Positions 1-11,445 of a stretch of DNA of 64,000 nucleotides are shown here, one piece after another. This DNA is from Paulownia fortunei (Eukaryota; Streptophyta; Magnoliopsida; Lamiales; Paulowniaceae): the NCBI GenBank assembly GCA_019321725.1, contig CM033120.1, positions 2,516,275-2,580,274 of the forward strand, in the 5' to 3' direction. Made by a program: the position numbers and the translations under genes. Each line of letters opens with the position of its first letter. The stretch's first letter is position 1. Below the pieces are notes generated by a model. That model worked only from the letters and a program-made list of their open reading frames with translations. It was not told the DNA's origin and ran no database searches.

Positions 1-262
1 AAAATTAGTCATTAAAAACTCATTTAAATTTAATCATTTAACTTAACAAATCAAATTTGAAAATATTTTTTTGTTCGTTAAAATCTGAAGTTCAGCTTGA
101 ACCTAATTCAGTTAGTGAAAAAATAAAAAATGAAAATAAAAAGATCAAACTATTCGAACTTAATTAGCAATCAAATCAATAACACAATTTTTGAAATTTA
201 ATAACAATTCAAACAAGTTTGAACACTAAGGTGTCGACTCGATTTGATTCGTTTACACCCCT
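1..262. mobile_element. Right end of a hAT-type MITE-like repeat (partial)
   Basis: The segment is AT-rich and ends in GATTCGTTTACACCCCTA. Read on the other strand this is a TAGGGGTGTAAACGAAT terminus, the same kind of end as the better preserved hAT-like element at 17010-17465. The left end is outside the window or lost, so no target-site duplication can be tested. The assignment rests on the terminal motif only. Confidence 0.3.
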
Positions 263-2261
263 ACTCATCCCTGATTTAAGAGTGTAGGAGAGGAAGGGAT
301 AATAGAAATGATAATAGGATGAATCTAACAATCAAAATTTACTCTATATTAGATAAATATAAGATAATCGGTACTTTAACTTTCTGTTATTATCTGTTCT
401 TAGCAATTTTTTTGATTTTTAACTAATTTGGTCATTGAAGGATTTTGATTGGGATCATCCAATAAAACTTAACATGTTTTTTTATTACAATTTAACTCTC
501 AAGTATAGGATTCAGACTATTTTATCGCAATCGTGACATACTCTACCCTAACGTATCATGTAAGTTTATATCCTAAACATGTTTTCTATATTAAAATATA
601 AATATACATGTTTTTTAAAACATAAACAAACACGTAAACACACCCCTATATTCAAATATAATGCTTAAGATGTAAATTCGAGTAAATTACACTTTGCCTC
701 CCAAGCTTTATGCCAAATTCGCATACGCTTGAAAAATTATGCTCTTTCAAACATACAAATATATAAGAAATATGCCATAATAATTTTAGATACTACATAA
801 GTACCAAAAAAAAAAAAAAAGGGTTATATAGGCTTAATACTAAATAGGTCCATGTGCTTTTATTCAGTTTGCATATGCATTTCTTCATGTATATATATGT
901 ACATTAATTATTTATATTAATGATATTATATTATATATGTACTTATTTAAATAAATTGATATCTTGATGCAGTAATGTATTTAGCCGTTTTACTTGAAAA
1001 ATGAAACAAAGATACATATTTCACATAAAAAAACATATATATCCAACTTTTTTGAGACTTAATGTGAAGTAGATTATAAATATTTCAAGCAACAAAAAAT
1101 AAGTTGGGCAATCTCTATTATATCAAGGCTTTGTACCAATGTGTGGGCTTCTTGTTTGACGATTCTAGTAAGCCCAGTTGGACTCTTGGTCAACAAGGCC
1201 CAAAACAAATGGGCTACCTAAATCCAAAAGAGAAGTAGGCTTCCTCTCAAGTGATGGGCTTCATATGTGTCTCAATTAATTACAACAATCTCAACAACAA
1301 TAATTCATCGATTAATTTTTATTAATGCAATAATGCGATTTCAATTGCTAATGTAGCTTCTTTATGTTCTTTACATGGAAATGAATTTGAAGTGATTAAG
1401 AGGACATGTATAGGTTCTTTTGTACCCTGAATCGAAAGTTAGATTTACATTGCCCTCAACTAGTTATAGAAAAAATAAGAATTTATTGATAATTGTTGCA
1501 GATATTGTGTATGTTATGATAAACAAGAAATAGAGTAACGAGATGAGTATCGTACTCACGGGAATTGAGTTTTACTAATTATTGAAATTTTATTAATCCT
1601 AATTTGTGGACATAAATAGATTATGAGTAATAATTTCTTACAAAAATATAATTCAAACTTTAAATAAATAAAAATAAAAAATAATTTAAATAATAAATTT
1701 TAACATATATATATATATATATATTTTCAAAATATATTAAAAAACTTGGAAAAAATAGTTTGGATGATATAAGGAGACTGTTTCTTAAATTGAAAAAAAA
1801 AACTAGTTAAAATTTATTAGAGTTATGGAATTTCTTAATTTAAACAATTTTCAAAAACAATAAAGGAAAGATCAAGTTAATAATTCTATATTTAATAATT
1901 AAAAAATATATTTAAATTCAACAAGAAACAAAATATAAAATCGTATACATAATATTAACTAAATTATTAATTTATAACACTACAAATAATTTATTTATTT
2001 TTAATAAATTAAAAATAATATTAATAAAAACTTAAAGGCTTAAACTTTGCTCAAAATATGTCATAAAACTTAATAATGTTAATATAATTTCTTATTCAAA
2101 AATTTATATATTAATAGAATTTTATATTTAAAACTAATATATATATTTAATTCAAAATTTAAATAAATAAAATTTGAAAAGAATTAATATATATAAACAT
2201 AAATATGTAGACCTAAATTATCTTTTATAATTGATAAACTATAAAATAAATTAAAAAATTA
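263..2261. other. AT-rich intergenic DNA, no gene seen
   Basis: No open frame with recognisable homology is visible on either strand. The stretch holds A/T runs, an (AT)n tract at about 1705-1724 and a somewhat richer patch at 1130-1270 without coding structure. It is probably old intergenic or transposon-derived DNA upstream of the NLR cluster. Confidence 0.6.
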
Positions 2262-2405
2262 CAAAACAAAACAAAACAAACCATCATCTTCTTCAACACC
2301 CCACCCACACGATCCATCCCAGCCACTGTCCCCAACCAGCCGCGGCCGCCCCCCTCTCCCCTCTCCCCAACTGCCTCCACCTTGTCTGTCTGCCATTCAA
2401 CTCCT
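2262..2405. other. C-rich, CpG-containing island in AT-rich DNA
   Basis: After a short (ACAAA)n run, about 120 bp become strongly pyrimidine/C-rich, including CCGCGGCCGCCCCCC with a GCGGCCGC octamer and CTCTCCCC repeats, before composition returns abruptly to nearly pure A/T. No coding frame, tRNA box or splice structure is evident. It could be a remnant of an inserted element or a relic of an exon or promoter. Confidence 0.45.
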
Positions 2406-2680
2406 AAATGAATTTGACACGTTTTAATTTTATTTTTTTTATAATTTTTTATTTTTAATTTTTAAAAAATTTAAATATGATATTTTATTATATTTATATA
2501 ATTATTTAAATTTTATGTTTTGTTATATAATTATTTATTTATTTTTATATTTAAAATATATTATATAGTAATTAATTTATTATATTATTATTTTATATAA
2601 TAAAATAAAAAAATATAATTAATTTTTATTAAATCAATTAATCAATTAAAATTAAAATAAAATTTTTAATACAACTGCTG

Positions 2681-2772
2681 ATTATTAATAATTTAACTTA
2701 ATCATCTATCTACCAGCCTTTCACGAATTATTAATAATTTAATTTAATCATCTATCTACCAGCTTTAACTTG
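2681..2772. repeat. 46-bp tandem duplication, two copies
   Basis: Two adjacent copies start at 2681 and 2727 with the same ATTATTAATAATTTAA start and the same ATCATCTATCTACCAGC core, differing by only a few bases. The period is 46 bp. It lies just upstream of the distal promoter-like module of the first NLR gene. Confidence 0.75.
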
Positions 2773-2814
2773 CTTGGGACAGTGTACATCAAATTTTAAT
2801 GACCTGTCATTGAT

Positions 2815-2930
2815 GGAGCCCCAAAGTAATAAATAATGTTGCCCACTTCGGTCTTTCAAAGAAAAATAATATCCAAACAAGACTTCACCCCACAATTTAT
2901 AAGACTTTTCAAAAATTGCAGGAGACAATA
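2815..2930 (+). promoter_or_regulatory. Distal promoter-like module of first NLR (D1)
   Basis: The block contains GTCTTTCAAAGAAAAATAAT, then ACTTCACCCCACAATTTATA and AAGACTTTTCA. A close relative lies at 19158-19235 upstream of the second NLR, and the ACTTCA-CCCA-AATTT-AAGA-TTTTCA core recurs closer to both start codons. Conservation between duplicated units suggests a regulatory role or simply shared ancestry; function is inference. Confidence 0.4.
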
Positions 2931-3689
2931 ATTCGTATGGTTATTTTTTTTAATAAATATTCTCATTTCCAATATTTCTATTAATTTTTTATGTGAGAAG
3001 TAAAATTATGTTTGAAGGATTGAATGAAAATAAAATTTTATATAATTTTGTAAATAAAAATATATTTAATTGAATAGTTTTAAGAATTTTTTTTAACACG
3101 ATAATACATGATAAAAATAAAATATTTATATATTTTATAGTATCATTTTTAAATTTCTATGTATATAATAATTTACAAAATTGATAGTAGTGGAATTTAT
3201 TTTTAAAATTTAATTTGTATATGGTAATTTATTAGAATGATTTGAAAAGTGGTGGGCTAATGTGATTGATAGTGATCTAATTAATTTTGAATATTTAATT
3301 TGAATATGATATTTTATTTTTAAAATTGATAGGTGATGGAATATATTATCTAAAAATAGTTTGTAGTGGTAGACTCGCTAATATAATTTAAATTGAAATG
3401 ATGAAAATAGTGATTAACAAGTGATAAATTATAATTATTAATAAGTTTAAAAATTAAAATTATAAACTCGAAATGATATATTTTATAAAAAATTAAAAAG
3501 ATAAAATGAACATTTTCATTGAAAATAGATCAAACGAGCATGATTCTAAATTTTAAAATAATATAATATCAAAAAATGAGTTTTGAAAATGAAAACATAC
3601 AAGATTATTTCTCCTTTCAGGCCCACTCCACTGATAAATAATTGAGGGGTTAAAAATTGCATGTTAATAAATGTCAGGGAAACAGAAAA

Positions 3690-3800
3690 ATTAGCCAAGT
3701 CGCCCACTTGTAAATCACTCCCACTTGTGTCTTCAACAACCCAAAATTTGGAAGACTTTTCAAATATTCAGGATAAGGCTCTGTGAGTGGCTGCGGCTGT
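3690..3800 (+). promoter_or_regulatory. Proximal promoter-like module of first NLR (P1)
   Basis: The block starts with AATTAGCCAAGTCGCCC and contains AAAATTTGGAAGACTTTTCA. The matching block at 20490-20620 has AATTAGCCAAGTCACCC and AAAATTAGGAAGACTTTTCA. It sits about 400 bp upstream of the NLR start codon, just before a potential 5' UTR intron (donor CCAAG|GT at 3839, acceptor CAG ending at 4178). The role as promoter or leader is inferred from position and conservation. Confidence 0.45.
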
Positions 3801-4179
3801 AGCAGTAGCAGTTTAAAGTCTCTGCTGTTCTTGCCAAGGTAATTTACTGCTACTCCTCAACTCTCTTGTTGGTTTTGCTCTAGATCATTTGCCTGCATTG
3901 TTAAATGCCCACTGCATTCAGTTTTTTTATTCCATCTGTTATCCTCTAAACATAGTTCTTGTGACAGAGAATCAAAAGCTGTAGATAACTCTATTTTTTT
4001 TTGTTTTTTTTCTTTACTTAGATTCACAAATACTAATTAAGAAGTTTGAATAGAGTTAAGGTACGCTTCTTGTAATTCCTCACCAGATGATTCTTGAACT
4101 TTTTACGCGAATCTACCTGCTTCCCAGCATCAAATAACGATTACTTTCTCCCTTCAACAACAGATTTGAGCAATTCAGG

Positions 4180-6957
4180 ATGGCAGAGAGTGCAGTATCC
4201 TTTCTTTTGGACCAACTTTCTATGTGGGTCCAAGACGAGCGACAGCTGCTAGGAGGACTTGAACGGGAACTCGAGTACATCCGACATGAAATGGGGCATA
4301 TGAGGGAGTTCCTCAGATTTGCTGATGCTAAAGAAGAAAGTAACCCAGGCCTCAAAGAATGGGTTGGACAAGTCCGAGAAATCTCTTACGACGTTCAAGA
4401 TGTTCTTGACAAATACGTTCTCCGATTTACACATCGTGGTACAAATGGATTCAGTGGCTGCATTAAAAAGGGCTATGCTTCAATAAAATATCTGAAAGCC
4501 CGACATCAAATTGCTTCTGAAATCCAAGCGATCAAGTTCAGATTAGAAGATGCTTCCAAGAGCCAGCAGAGGTACAGAGAAATGTATGCTGTCATGGATC
4601 AAGGCTCCAGCTCTACCCTTGCGAAAAATGAATGGTACGACGGTCGAGGGGATGCCTTGTTCTTGGAGGAAGCAGATGTTGTAGGCATTCAAAAGCCAAA
4701 GGAACAACTTCTTGAGTGGATCTGGTCGACGGATAATGGAATTGAAGTGATTTCAGTGGTCGGCATGGGAGGGTCGGGTAAAACCACCCTAGTTAAAAAA
4801 TTCTATGATGATGAATCAGTGAAGAGGCATTTTAATAGCCATGTGTGGATTGTTGCTTCAGACTCCACAGATGTCAAACATCTCTTGGGAAACCTGATTA
4901 AGAAACTCGTTGGTGAATTCAAGGAATCACTAACTCCAAAACTGGAAGACATGAATGCTGATGAGATGAAAGAATTCATTTACAAGTTCCTCCAGCGAAA
5001 AAATTACATCATTGTTCTTGATGATGTTTGGAATATATCTACTTGGGAAGCAATCAGATATGCACTTCCAAAAAGAGGTGCACATGGTTGCATCATCATC
5101 ACCACACGCTTTAACAGCATAGGCAATGCTGCTTGTAGTGAGACAGATCATGTGTATAATTTGGAGCCTTTACCTACAGAAGAATCTAAGGTGTTGTTCT
5201 ACAAAAAGGCATTTCCAAGAAACTCATGCCCTCCTTATATAAAAGAATTTGCTGAAAGTATCTTAAAGAGATGTGAGGGTTTGCCACTAGCCATTGTTGT
5301 AATTGGTGGGCTCTTAGCTACTAAGAACAACAGAGCTGAAGAATGGGAACTGTTTAATCGTAGCCTTAGTCATGAACTAGAAGGTGGCAGCCTCCAGAGA
5401 TTATCGAAATTACTCTCCCTCAGTTACTTTGACTTGCCTTACTATCTCAAGTATTGCTTTCTGTACCTGAGCATCTTTCCAGAAGGTGGCCTGCTGGATA
5501 AGGAGAAAATCATTCGACTATGGATAGCAGAAGGATTTGTGCAAGCAAAACTAGATAAGACCATGGAAGAAGTAGCAGAGGGCTATCTCAATGAGCTTCT
5601 AAGCAGAAGTCTAATCCAAGTGGCAGACAAAGCTGTTGATGGAAGACCAAGAAAGTTCCGTATCCACGACCTGCTACGAGAATACATCACTTTAAAGTCA
5701 AGAGAACAGAACATTGTAACCATATATGGAGGAGGGGAGATGCAGTGGCCTAATAAGATCCGACGCCTTGCAATTCAGAAATCTATCAACATCTCCCAAG
5801 AAACAGATCGTTTCGAGTATCTTCGTTCTCTAATGTTGTTCCGCTATCGACCTTTGGAGTTTGGCCCAATCAAAGAGTTGGTCAGCAGATGTAGGCTATC
5901 AAAGGTGTTAGACTTGAATGGAGCTCAACTGGAAACCATCCCAAATGAAGTGTTCAAATTATATCATCTCAAGTATCTAAGCTTAAGGAGGACAAGGGTC
6001 AAACTCATTCCGAAGTCGATAAAAAATCTTCAGAATCTAGAAACAATAGATCTCAAAAATACAAATGTGACTGAATTACCTATTGAAATCCTAAAGCTCC
6101 ACAGACTTCGGCATCTCTTAGTGTACAGATACAAAAGTAGTTTCGATGCAACATTTGACAATATACAAAGTGCTAAGGCTCCATGTGACATAGGAAGTTG
6201 CTTGTCGTCCCTGCAAAAGCTTTGCTGTATAGATGCAGATGAAGTTGATGGCATTAAAACAGTGAGAGAGATAGGGAAGCTAACTCAGCTGCGGAGATTA
6301 GGCATTGCAAAGCTAAGAAGAGCAGATGGAATGGATCTTTGCTCTTCCATTGCCAAGCTAACCAACCTACGCTCACTAAGTATTTGGTCAGCTGAAGAGG
6401 GTGAAATGTTGGACCTAGATTACTCTCTGTCTTCTACCAGTTTGCCATTTCTAAGAAGACTTGATCTGGGTGGGTGCTTAGAGAAAGTGCCCCAATGGGT
6501 ACCTTCTCTGGATGGGCTCACCACTTTATATATAACCTGGAGCAGATTGAGGGAGGATCCACTAAACTACCTTCAAGATTTGCCCAATCTGGCACACCTG
6601 GGAATTCATGATGCCTATGTTGAGGGGTTGAGGTTCAAAGCCCAAGGATTTCAGAAGCTCAAAGAATTGTGGGTAGGAGAACTAAGATGCTTGAAATGGC
6701 TGATAGTGGAGAAGGGCTCCATGCCCTTCCTTGAAGAGTGGATTATGAAGGACTGCAAATTGCTGACAGAGTTGCCTGAAGGAATCGAGCATTTGACGAA
6801 TCTTCAAGTTGTCGAGCTTGGCAATATGGCAAATGAATTTATGGACAAAGTTGCTGATCAGAAAAGAAAGGAAGGGGATAATTGGAGGCTCGCTCGTGTT
6901 CCCAATTTTAGTTTCTTCGATGTGATTGATGGTATATGGGATCGGTTGCAGTTGTAG
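4180..6957 (+). CDS. CC-NB-LRR disease resistance protein, RPM1-like (first copy)
   Basis: A single-exon NLR of 925 residues. In this family the protein is an intracellular immune receptor that binds ATP/ADP and triggers defence on sensing pathogen effectors. An Rx-type coiled-coil domain occupies about residues 1-150, with an EDVID-like motif YDVQDVLDKY near 70-79. The NB-ARC follows: P-loop GMGGSGKTT around 195-203, kinase-2 IIVLDDVW around 277-284, RNBS-B IIITTR around 305-310, GLPL around 367-370, RNBS-D CFLYLSIFPEGG near 426. The MHD site reads IHD (about 495-497). Leucine-rich repeats run from about 540 to 900. The start follows CAATTCAG, which may be the acceptor of a 5' UTR intron (3839-4178). 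The paralogue at 20963 is collinear. The ligand specificity is unknown. Confidence 0.95.
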   Translation: MAESAVSFLLDQLSMWVQDERQLLGGLERELEYIRHEMGHMREFLRFADAKEESNPGLKEWVGQVREISYDVQDVLDKYVLRFTHRGTNGFSGCIKKGYASIKYLKARHQIASEIQAIKFRLEDASKSQQRYREMYAVMDQGSSSTLAKNEWYDGRGDALFLEEADVVGIQKPKEQLLEWIWSTDNGIEVISVVGMGGSGKTTLVKKFYDDESVKRHFNSHVWIVASDSTDVKHLLGNLIKKLVGEFKESLTPKLEDMNADEMKEFIYKFLQRKNYIIVLDDVWNISTWEAIRYALPKRGAHGCIIITTRFNSIGNAACSETDHVYNLEPLPTEESKVLFYKKAFPRNSCPPYIKEFAESILKRCEGLPLAIVVIGGLLATKNNRAEEWELFNRSLSHELEGGSLQRLSKLLSLSYFDLPYYLKYCFLYLSIFPEGGLLDKEKIIRLWIAEGFVQAKLDKTMEEVAEGYLNELLSRSLIQVADKAVDGRPRKFRIHDLLREYITLKSREQNIVTIYGGGEMQWPNKIRRLAIQKSINISQETDRFEYLRSLMLFRYRPLEFGPIKELVSRCRLSKVLDLNGAQLETIPNEVFKLYHLKYLSLRRTRVKLIPKSIKNLQNLETIDLKNTNVTELPIEILKLHRLRHLLVYRYKSSFDATFDNIQSAKAPCDIGSCLSSLQKLCCIDADEVDGIKTVREIGKLTQLRRLGIAKLRRADGMDLCSSIAKLTNLRSLSIWSAEEGEMLDLDYSLSSTSLPFLRRLDLGGCLEKVPQWVPSLDGLTTLYITWSRLREDPLNYLQDLPNLAHLGIHDAYVEGLRFKAQGFQKLKELWVGELRCLKWLIVEKGSMPFLEEWIMKDCKLLTELPEGIEHLTNLQVVELGNMANEFMDKVADQKRKEGDNWRLARVPNFSFFDVIDGIWDRLQL

Positions 6958-8528
6958 GGGTTTATGAATTTCAGACCAGCTTGAATTCATGTCGTATTAG
7001 ATCTCGTTTGTTAACATTTCAGCTTGAATTCATTTTCTGCTATTCAAAATTCACTAACGTGTTTGCTTTCTCACTTTTCAGAAATTTATTTTTAAATTCT
7101 AGAAATTAAATTAAGGTCAAAAGCATGTCATGTGAGCTCTATGTTTTCTCCAAGGATTAAAGTTTCACAGGTCTCCATTGAAATTGTGGAAAAAATTTTC
7201 AAGTTCAACTTAATGAAAACTCAAATAAATGATAATTTTGAAAATTAGAAAATTATATTCTTGTATTATTTTTTCTACGAAACCCTTTAGTTTCCTTCGA
7301 AACTGAAACCGTCTTCATTTCCTATTTTTCAGTGAATCTCTTATATTTTCTCTATATTTTTCAATATATAATTCTTTGTGTCATGAACTATTACAAATAT
7401 TTGTTCAATAATTTCTGATTAGTTCTATAAAGTGTAGTTGCATTGTATAAGTGGACATTTAATTTTTGTCTCTCAAATTCTTGGTGATAATCACAACATT
7501 CAAAAATTGAATAACATAGTTGGCTGAAAAAAATTAATGATACGATTCAGATGCTCATATTTCATAAACTGTATCATTTTTTCATGACTTTCTGCATATT
7601 TCTTTAGTTTTATAATATTCCTATTGTGCTTCTAAAACATTTCTAAAAAAATTTCTATTGTGTATATATCATTTACATTTATCAAATATAGAATCCTCAG
7701 TTCCTATTGTATTATTTACCATTATCTCTCTTAAAAATTTGTACCAGTTTACAACTTTCACCTTCCTTGTGACAATGTTGTATAAGAATAATAGTTCCTG
7801 TGGTATATATCATTTACATTTATTTTTCTGAAAATCTTATACCAGTTAACAATTTTTCACTTGGCACTAATTGGCAATATACTATTAAAATTGTTGCATA
7901 TTTGAATACATTCAATTTTCACAAAAGAATATAGTACTAGCTAATATGGAACAAATAGGTAATACAAGAAAATTTAGCACAATGGTGACAAAATATATAG
8001 TATATTTCAATATATTTAATTTTTTTTAAAAATCTAGATACTATCAAATTTGGCAACTATAGCACATGCCTACCAAATACTTCCCATGTCCCAACTATAT
8101 GATTCTTATTTTATTTTTAGAATCTTCTACAGTAAAAATTTATTTACTAAAATAAATTTTATTTTTTACAAACTATCATTGTCATCTTATTTAAACTAAT
8201 AATATGATACTACTAATTGCAGTAAAAAAAACTAAAACTAAAACTCTATGAGTTGATTGAGGTAAGATATAGATAAAATTGCGATATCTCATCATAAAAC
8301 AAGTTGAAATTGAGATGTGCAAGTTTTGATACATTGGATACAAAATTTTCATTAATCTCATATCATTTTTGAAACTGACTCTCTTCTGGTAGTACAAATA
8401 ATTCTAAAAATTTAACAGAAATGTAGTGGGGTGCAAAGATTTTTGTTGATAGAGCTAAAGTATAGTGCTGAATGAACTCAAATGAAAGTTGGAAATGATT
8501 CAAAGGGTTGCAAATGTTAGATGTAACA
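6958..8528. other. 3' flank of first NLR, partly shared with the NLR pseudogene flank
   Basis: This AT-rich stretch has no coding structure. Parts of 7600-8400 resemble 27050-27830 downstream of the broken NLR copy: both carry CTTATACC followed by TTACA- and CTTCCTTGTGACAATG-like tracts, and both contain AAACAAGTTGAAATTG followed by AAGTTTTGATACATTGGAT. The two flanks therefore belong to the same duplicated unit. Confidence 0.55.
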
Positions 8529-8886
8529 GAACGGGTTTGCCAAAATGCGAAATCTGCTAAAGTTTTTAAAGATTCAAGATTCGTCTTGATCTTACCTAAA
8601 TCTACTAGATTCGGATTAGATCAGCTAGACCCATTTTATAATTTTAAAAATATTAAAAAAATATTTTTTAAAAAATAATACCACTAATTTTTTTTAAAAA
8701 TATATAGTTTAAAATATAATATTATATAAAAATATATATATTAAAATAAAAAATTTAAACGGGGCGGGTTCAGTGTAGGTTCGGGACGGGACGGGTTTAA
8801 AAATTGAAAATTAAGACCTCCTTCGTATTCACTTATATCTTCTCAAACCCGCCCCAAGCGGACCAGGTCCGGGTTGGCATCCCTAG
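8529..8886. mobile_element. hAT-type MITE-like relic
   Basis: An AT-rich centre is bounded by GC-rich arms of the 'cggGCGGGTT' type (8761-8800) and ends in GGTTGGCATCCCTAG, the reverse complement of CTAGGGATGCCAACC, a common hAT-type terminus. The left end, near ACGGGTTTGCC at about 8530, is poorly matched, so the limits are approximate and no target-site duplication was confirmed. Confidence 0.35.
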
Positions 8887-8887
8887 A

Positions 8888-9826
8888 TGACCATCTCCAA
8901 CCTATAACTTTATTTTAATACAACTTTTACACTAAAATAATGCATTTTTTACATTAAACTTAAAATTCAATATCAACCCATCTACTCCATATTTTACTCT
9001 AAAAGGAATATTTCTTATTATTCCATTTACAATAATTATTTTAATTCATCAAATATCTATTAACATATTAATATAATTACATATTCAATTTATATTTTAC
9101 ATTTAGTTAATTAAATAATATATTTTATTAATATAATATAATTACTTATAAATTAAATAATATACATAAAAAATAAAATAATTGATAATAAAATTTAAGT
9201 AGAAAAGTAAAAATATTACATTGATTTAGATAAAATACAAAAATAAACATTTAATAATATAATTTAAATATAAAAGTAAATTACATGGTAATAGTTATTT
9301 AATTCTCTGAATTGGTATGCCTCTAATGCATTATGACAGTATTTTCAAGATATTGGATGATCTGGAGCAGATCTACCGAATTATTAAATAATTATTTTAA
9401 TTAATATTTTATTTTGTATTAGTATTAATGTTATTTAAAATTTAAGTAGTGTGATTTCATATAAATATTATATAATTCTAGCGTTTCTCACAATGTATTT
9501 AAATTGTCTTATTTCTAATCTATATGATTTATTATAAGGAATAAATTTTAACAATATAAATATTTTAATCTTAATAATACCAATTAGGATAAAATAATTA
9601 TATTTTATTAAAAATATTTGAGTACATATAAAATACAAAAAGAAAAAAATATACAATTAGTATACAATATAAATTTTTAAAATATTTTAAACATAATAAA
9701 TAAATATAAAATTTAATTGAAAAAAAGAAAATTTTAAAGCGCAACTACAATAGTGCGCCATTTCCGGCGCAGCAGTGTAGCCGGCTTCATTTTAGAGCAG
9801 TGTATAGTGTTGGATTGAGATTGCTT
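8888..9826. mobile_element. Possible MITE with CATCTCCAACC-type ends
   Basis: The left end CCATCTCCAACCTATAAC is mirrored by GTTGGATTGAGATTG near 9812-9826, giving an imperfect inverted repeat. The inside is very AT-rich, with a GC patch GCGCCATTTCCGGCGC at about 9754-9770. This layout fits PIF/Harbinger-like MITEs of plants, but the inverted repeat is degenerate and the flanks were not resolved. Confidence 0.3.
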
Positions 9827-11269
9827 TTTTTCCTTATTTTGGCAGCCAACCCTGCAATTTGCAGGGTTGGGCTTGGTCTTACAATCTTGCTAAATGGCCA
9901 CAAAAATGTTGGTTTCATTTTGTTCCTCTGAAATTGCTAAATTGAAATTCTTGAGATGTCTTCTGGTGAGCCTAAATGATAGGGATAACATCAGTATTCC
10001 TTATTCTTGTGTGTACTTGTTTCTTTTGTATATCTGATGTGAGGATAGGAAAATTAGTTTAGTTTTTGAATTTCATCTTATTATTTCTAAGAACGTGCAT
10101 TCGATAAAATTGTGTCGAACTTAATTGATTATTCTAGTATACCAAAATTTCGACAATGTAGCAAACCGCATATCGAACCGCAAGATAATTACCTAACTTT
10201 TTTTTTTCAATATTTCAGTTTCGATTTGGATAAAACTAAAATAAAAAACAAGAAAAAAAATAGCTGAAACTTTTGTTTGGTAATCATACCGAATTTCCTC
10301 ATCCTGTATCTGCTAATTAAAAATTAACAATTTAAATTACAGGATCAAACTGATAACAATCAACACAAGTTAAGTTGCACTAATAATTGACAAAAAATTA
10401 CAAATATGAAGAAATAGAGAAAAAATTACTTGATTTAGAAAGTTTGCAATTTGTGAATAATATATATTCTAATTAATTAATTTAATTAATTGATCCGCTT
10501 GGAATAACTCATTAATTTCAAAAACCTCATTATCCATAAAAATACTTCACAAATAATTATGGTAAATTAGTTTTAGGTGTTATAGCGAGTAAACTTATTT
10601 TAGTTACGAGTACCATACATATACGATTCTTTCGATAACTAATCTTTTGATTGAATATAGAGCATGGATTATAAATCGAAACTCTAAATAATTCAATAAC
10701 TGAGATTCCATTTCAAGTTCCAATTGATTCTTAATAAATCAAGATTTATCCTGCCTTAGCGAATTTTTTTGAATCATGAACAATGAAAACATAGAAGATT
10801 TATTTGTTAAATAAAAAATAAATGTCGAATTCTATATTGGCCACTGACAAACCTCCATGTATACCAATGCAACACCCAATATATTTCATTTGTGATTATT
10901 ATGCAATTATAAGATATATCAAAGTGCTGCAGAATACGCACAAAGCTACCATCATGCCTCAAGTTTGAAGATTAGTCGTGTACTATCGCAACATAAAAAT
11001 TCTTATTTCGACAGGCAAAGCTTTCAACTAAAAATTTCTTGCGTGCCATATTCGATGTACTTGTTTTCTAACAAGCACTCACATACAAACACTTGCATCT
11101 CTACGCTAATGTCAATAGAATGTGACATTCTCATTTTAGAAGCATGCATCGTATGTGCGACTCTCAATGAGGTATTTGATATCCCATTTCAAAAAGTTAT
11201 TGACTAACTTATTTAAAACCAAAGTTTTAGAGGCATGTTCCATGAGTGCTATTATATACGCGACTATGC
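9827..11269. other. Intergenic DNA, no gene seen
   Basis: Low-complexity and AT-rich sequence with no recognisable coding frame. The open frame at 10965-11207 has no family resemblance and ends just before the copia relic, so I do not treat it as a gene. Confidence 0.6.
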
Positions 11270-11445
11270 CATGTAGTTAAATTTGGTCTAAAAACTTTAT
11301 CTAATGTGCAAAAATAAAATAGCAAGACATAAGAAAAAGAAAAGTGTCTTTTTATTAATATGATTCCTAATAAGATTATTTTTACAAAAGAAAAATAGTA
11401 TAATATACCCAATCTAATTGGGGCGATGGACATCCTACTCTAACA
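11270..11445 (-). repeat. Truncated 3' LTR of the copia relic
   Basis: About 170 bp match the outer end of the right-hand LTR (14260-14429): shared tracts include ATGTGCAAAAATAAAA, CCAATCTAATTGGGG and GCATCCTACTCTA-like ends. The remaining 580 bp of LTR expected to the left are not recognisable, so this copy is truncated and no target-site duplication can be assigned. Confidence 0.65.

Noticed and set aside
10560..11269. Search for the remaining left LTR of the copia element
   Set aside because: Only the 170 bp next to the pol end match; further left no collinear match to 13671-14250 was visible.
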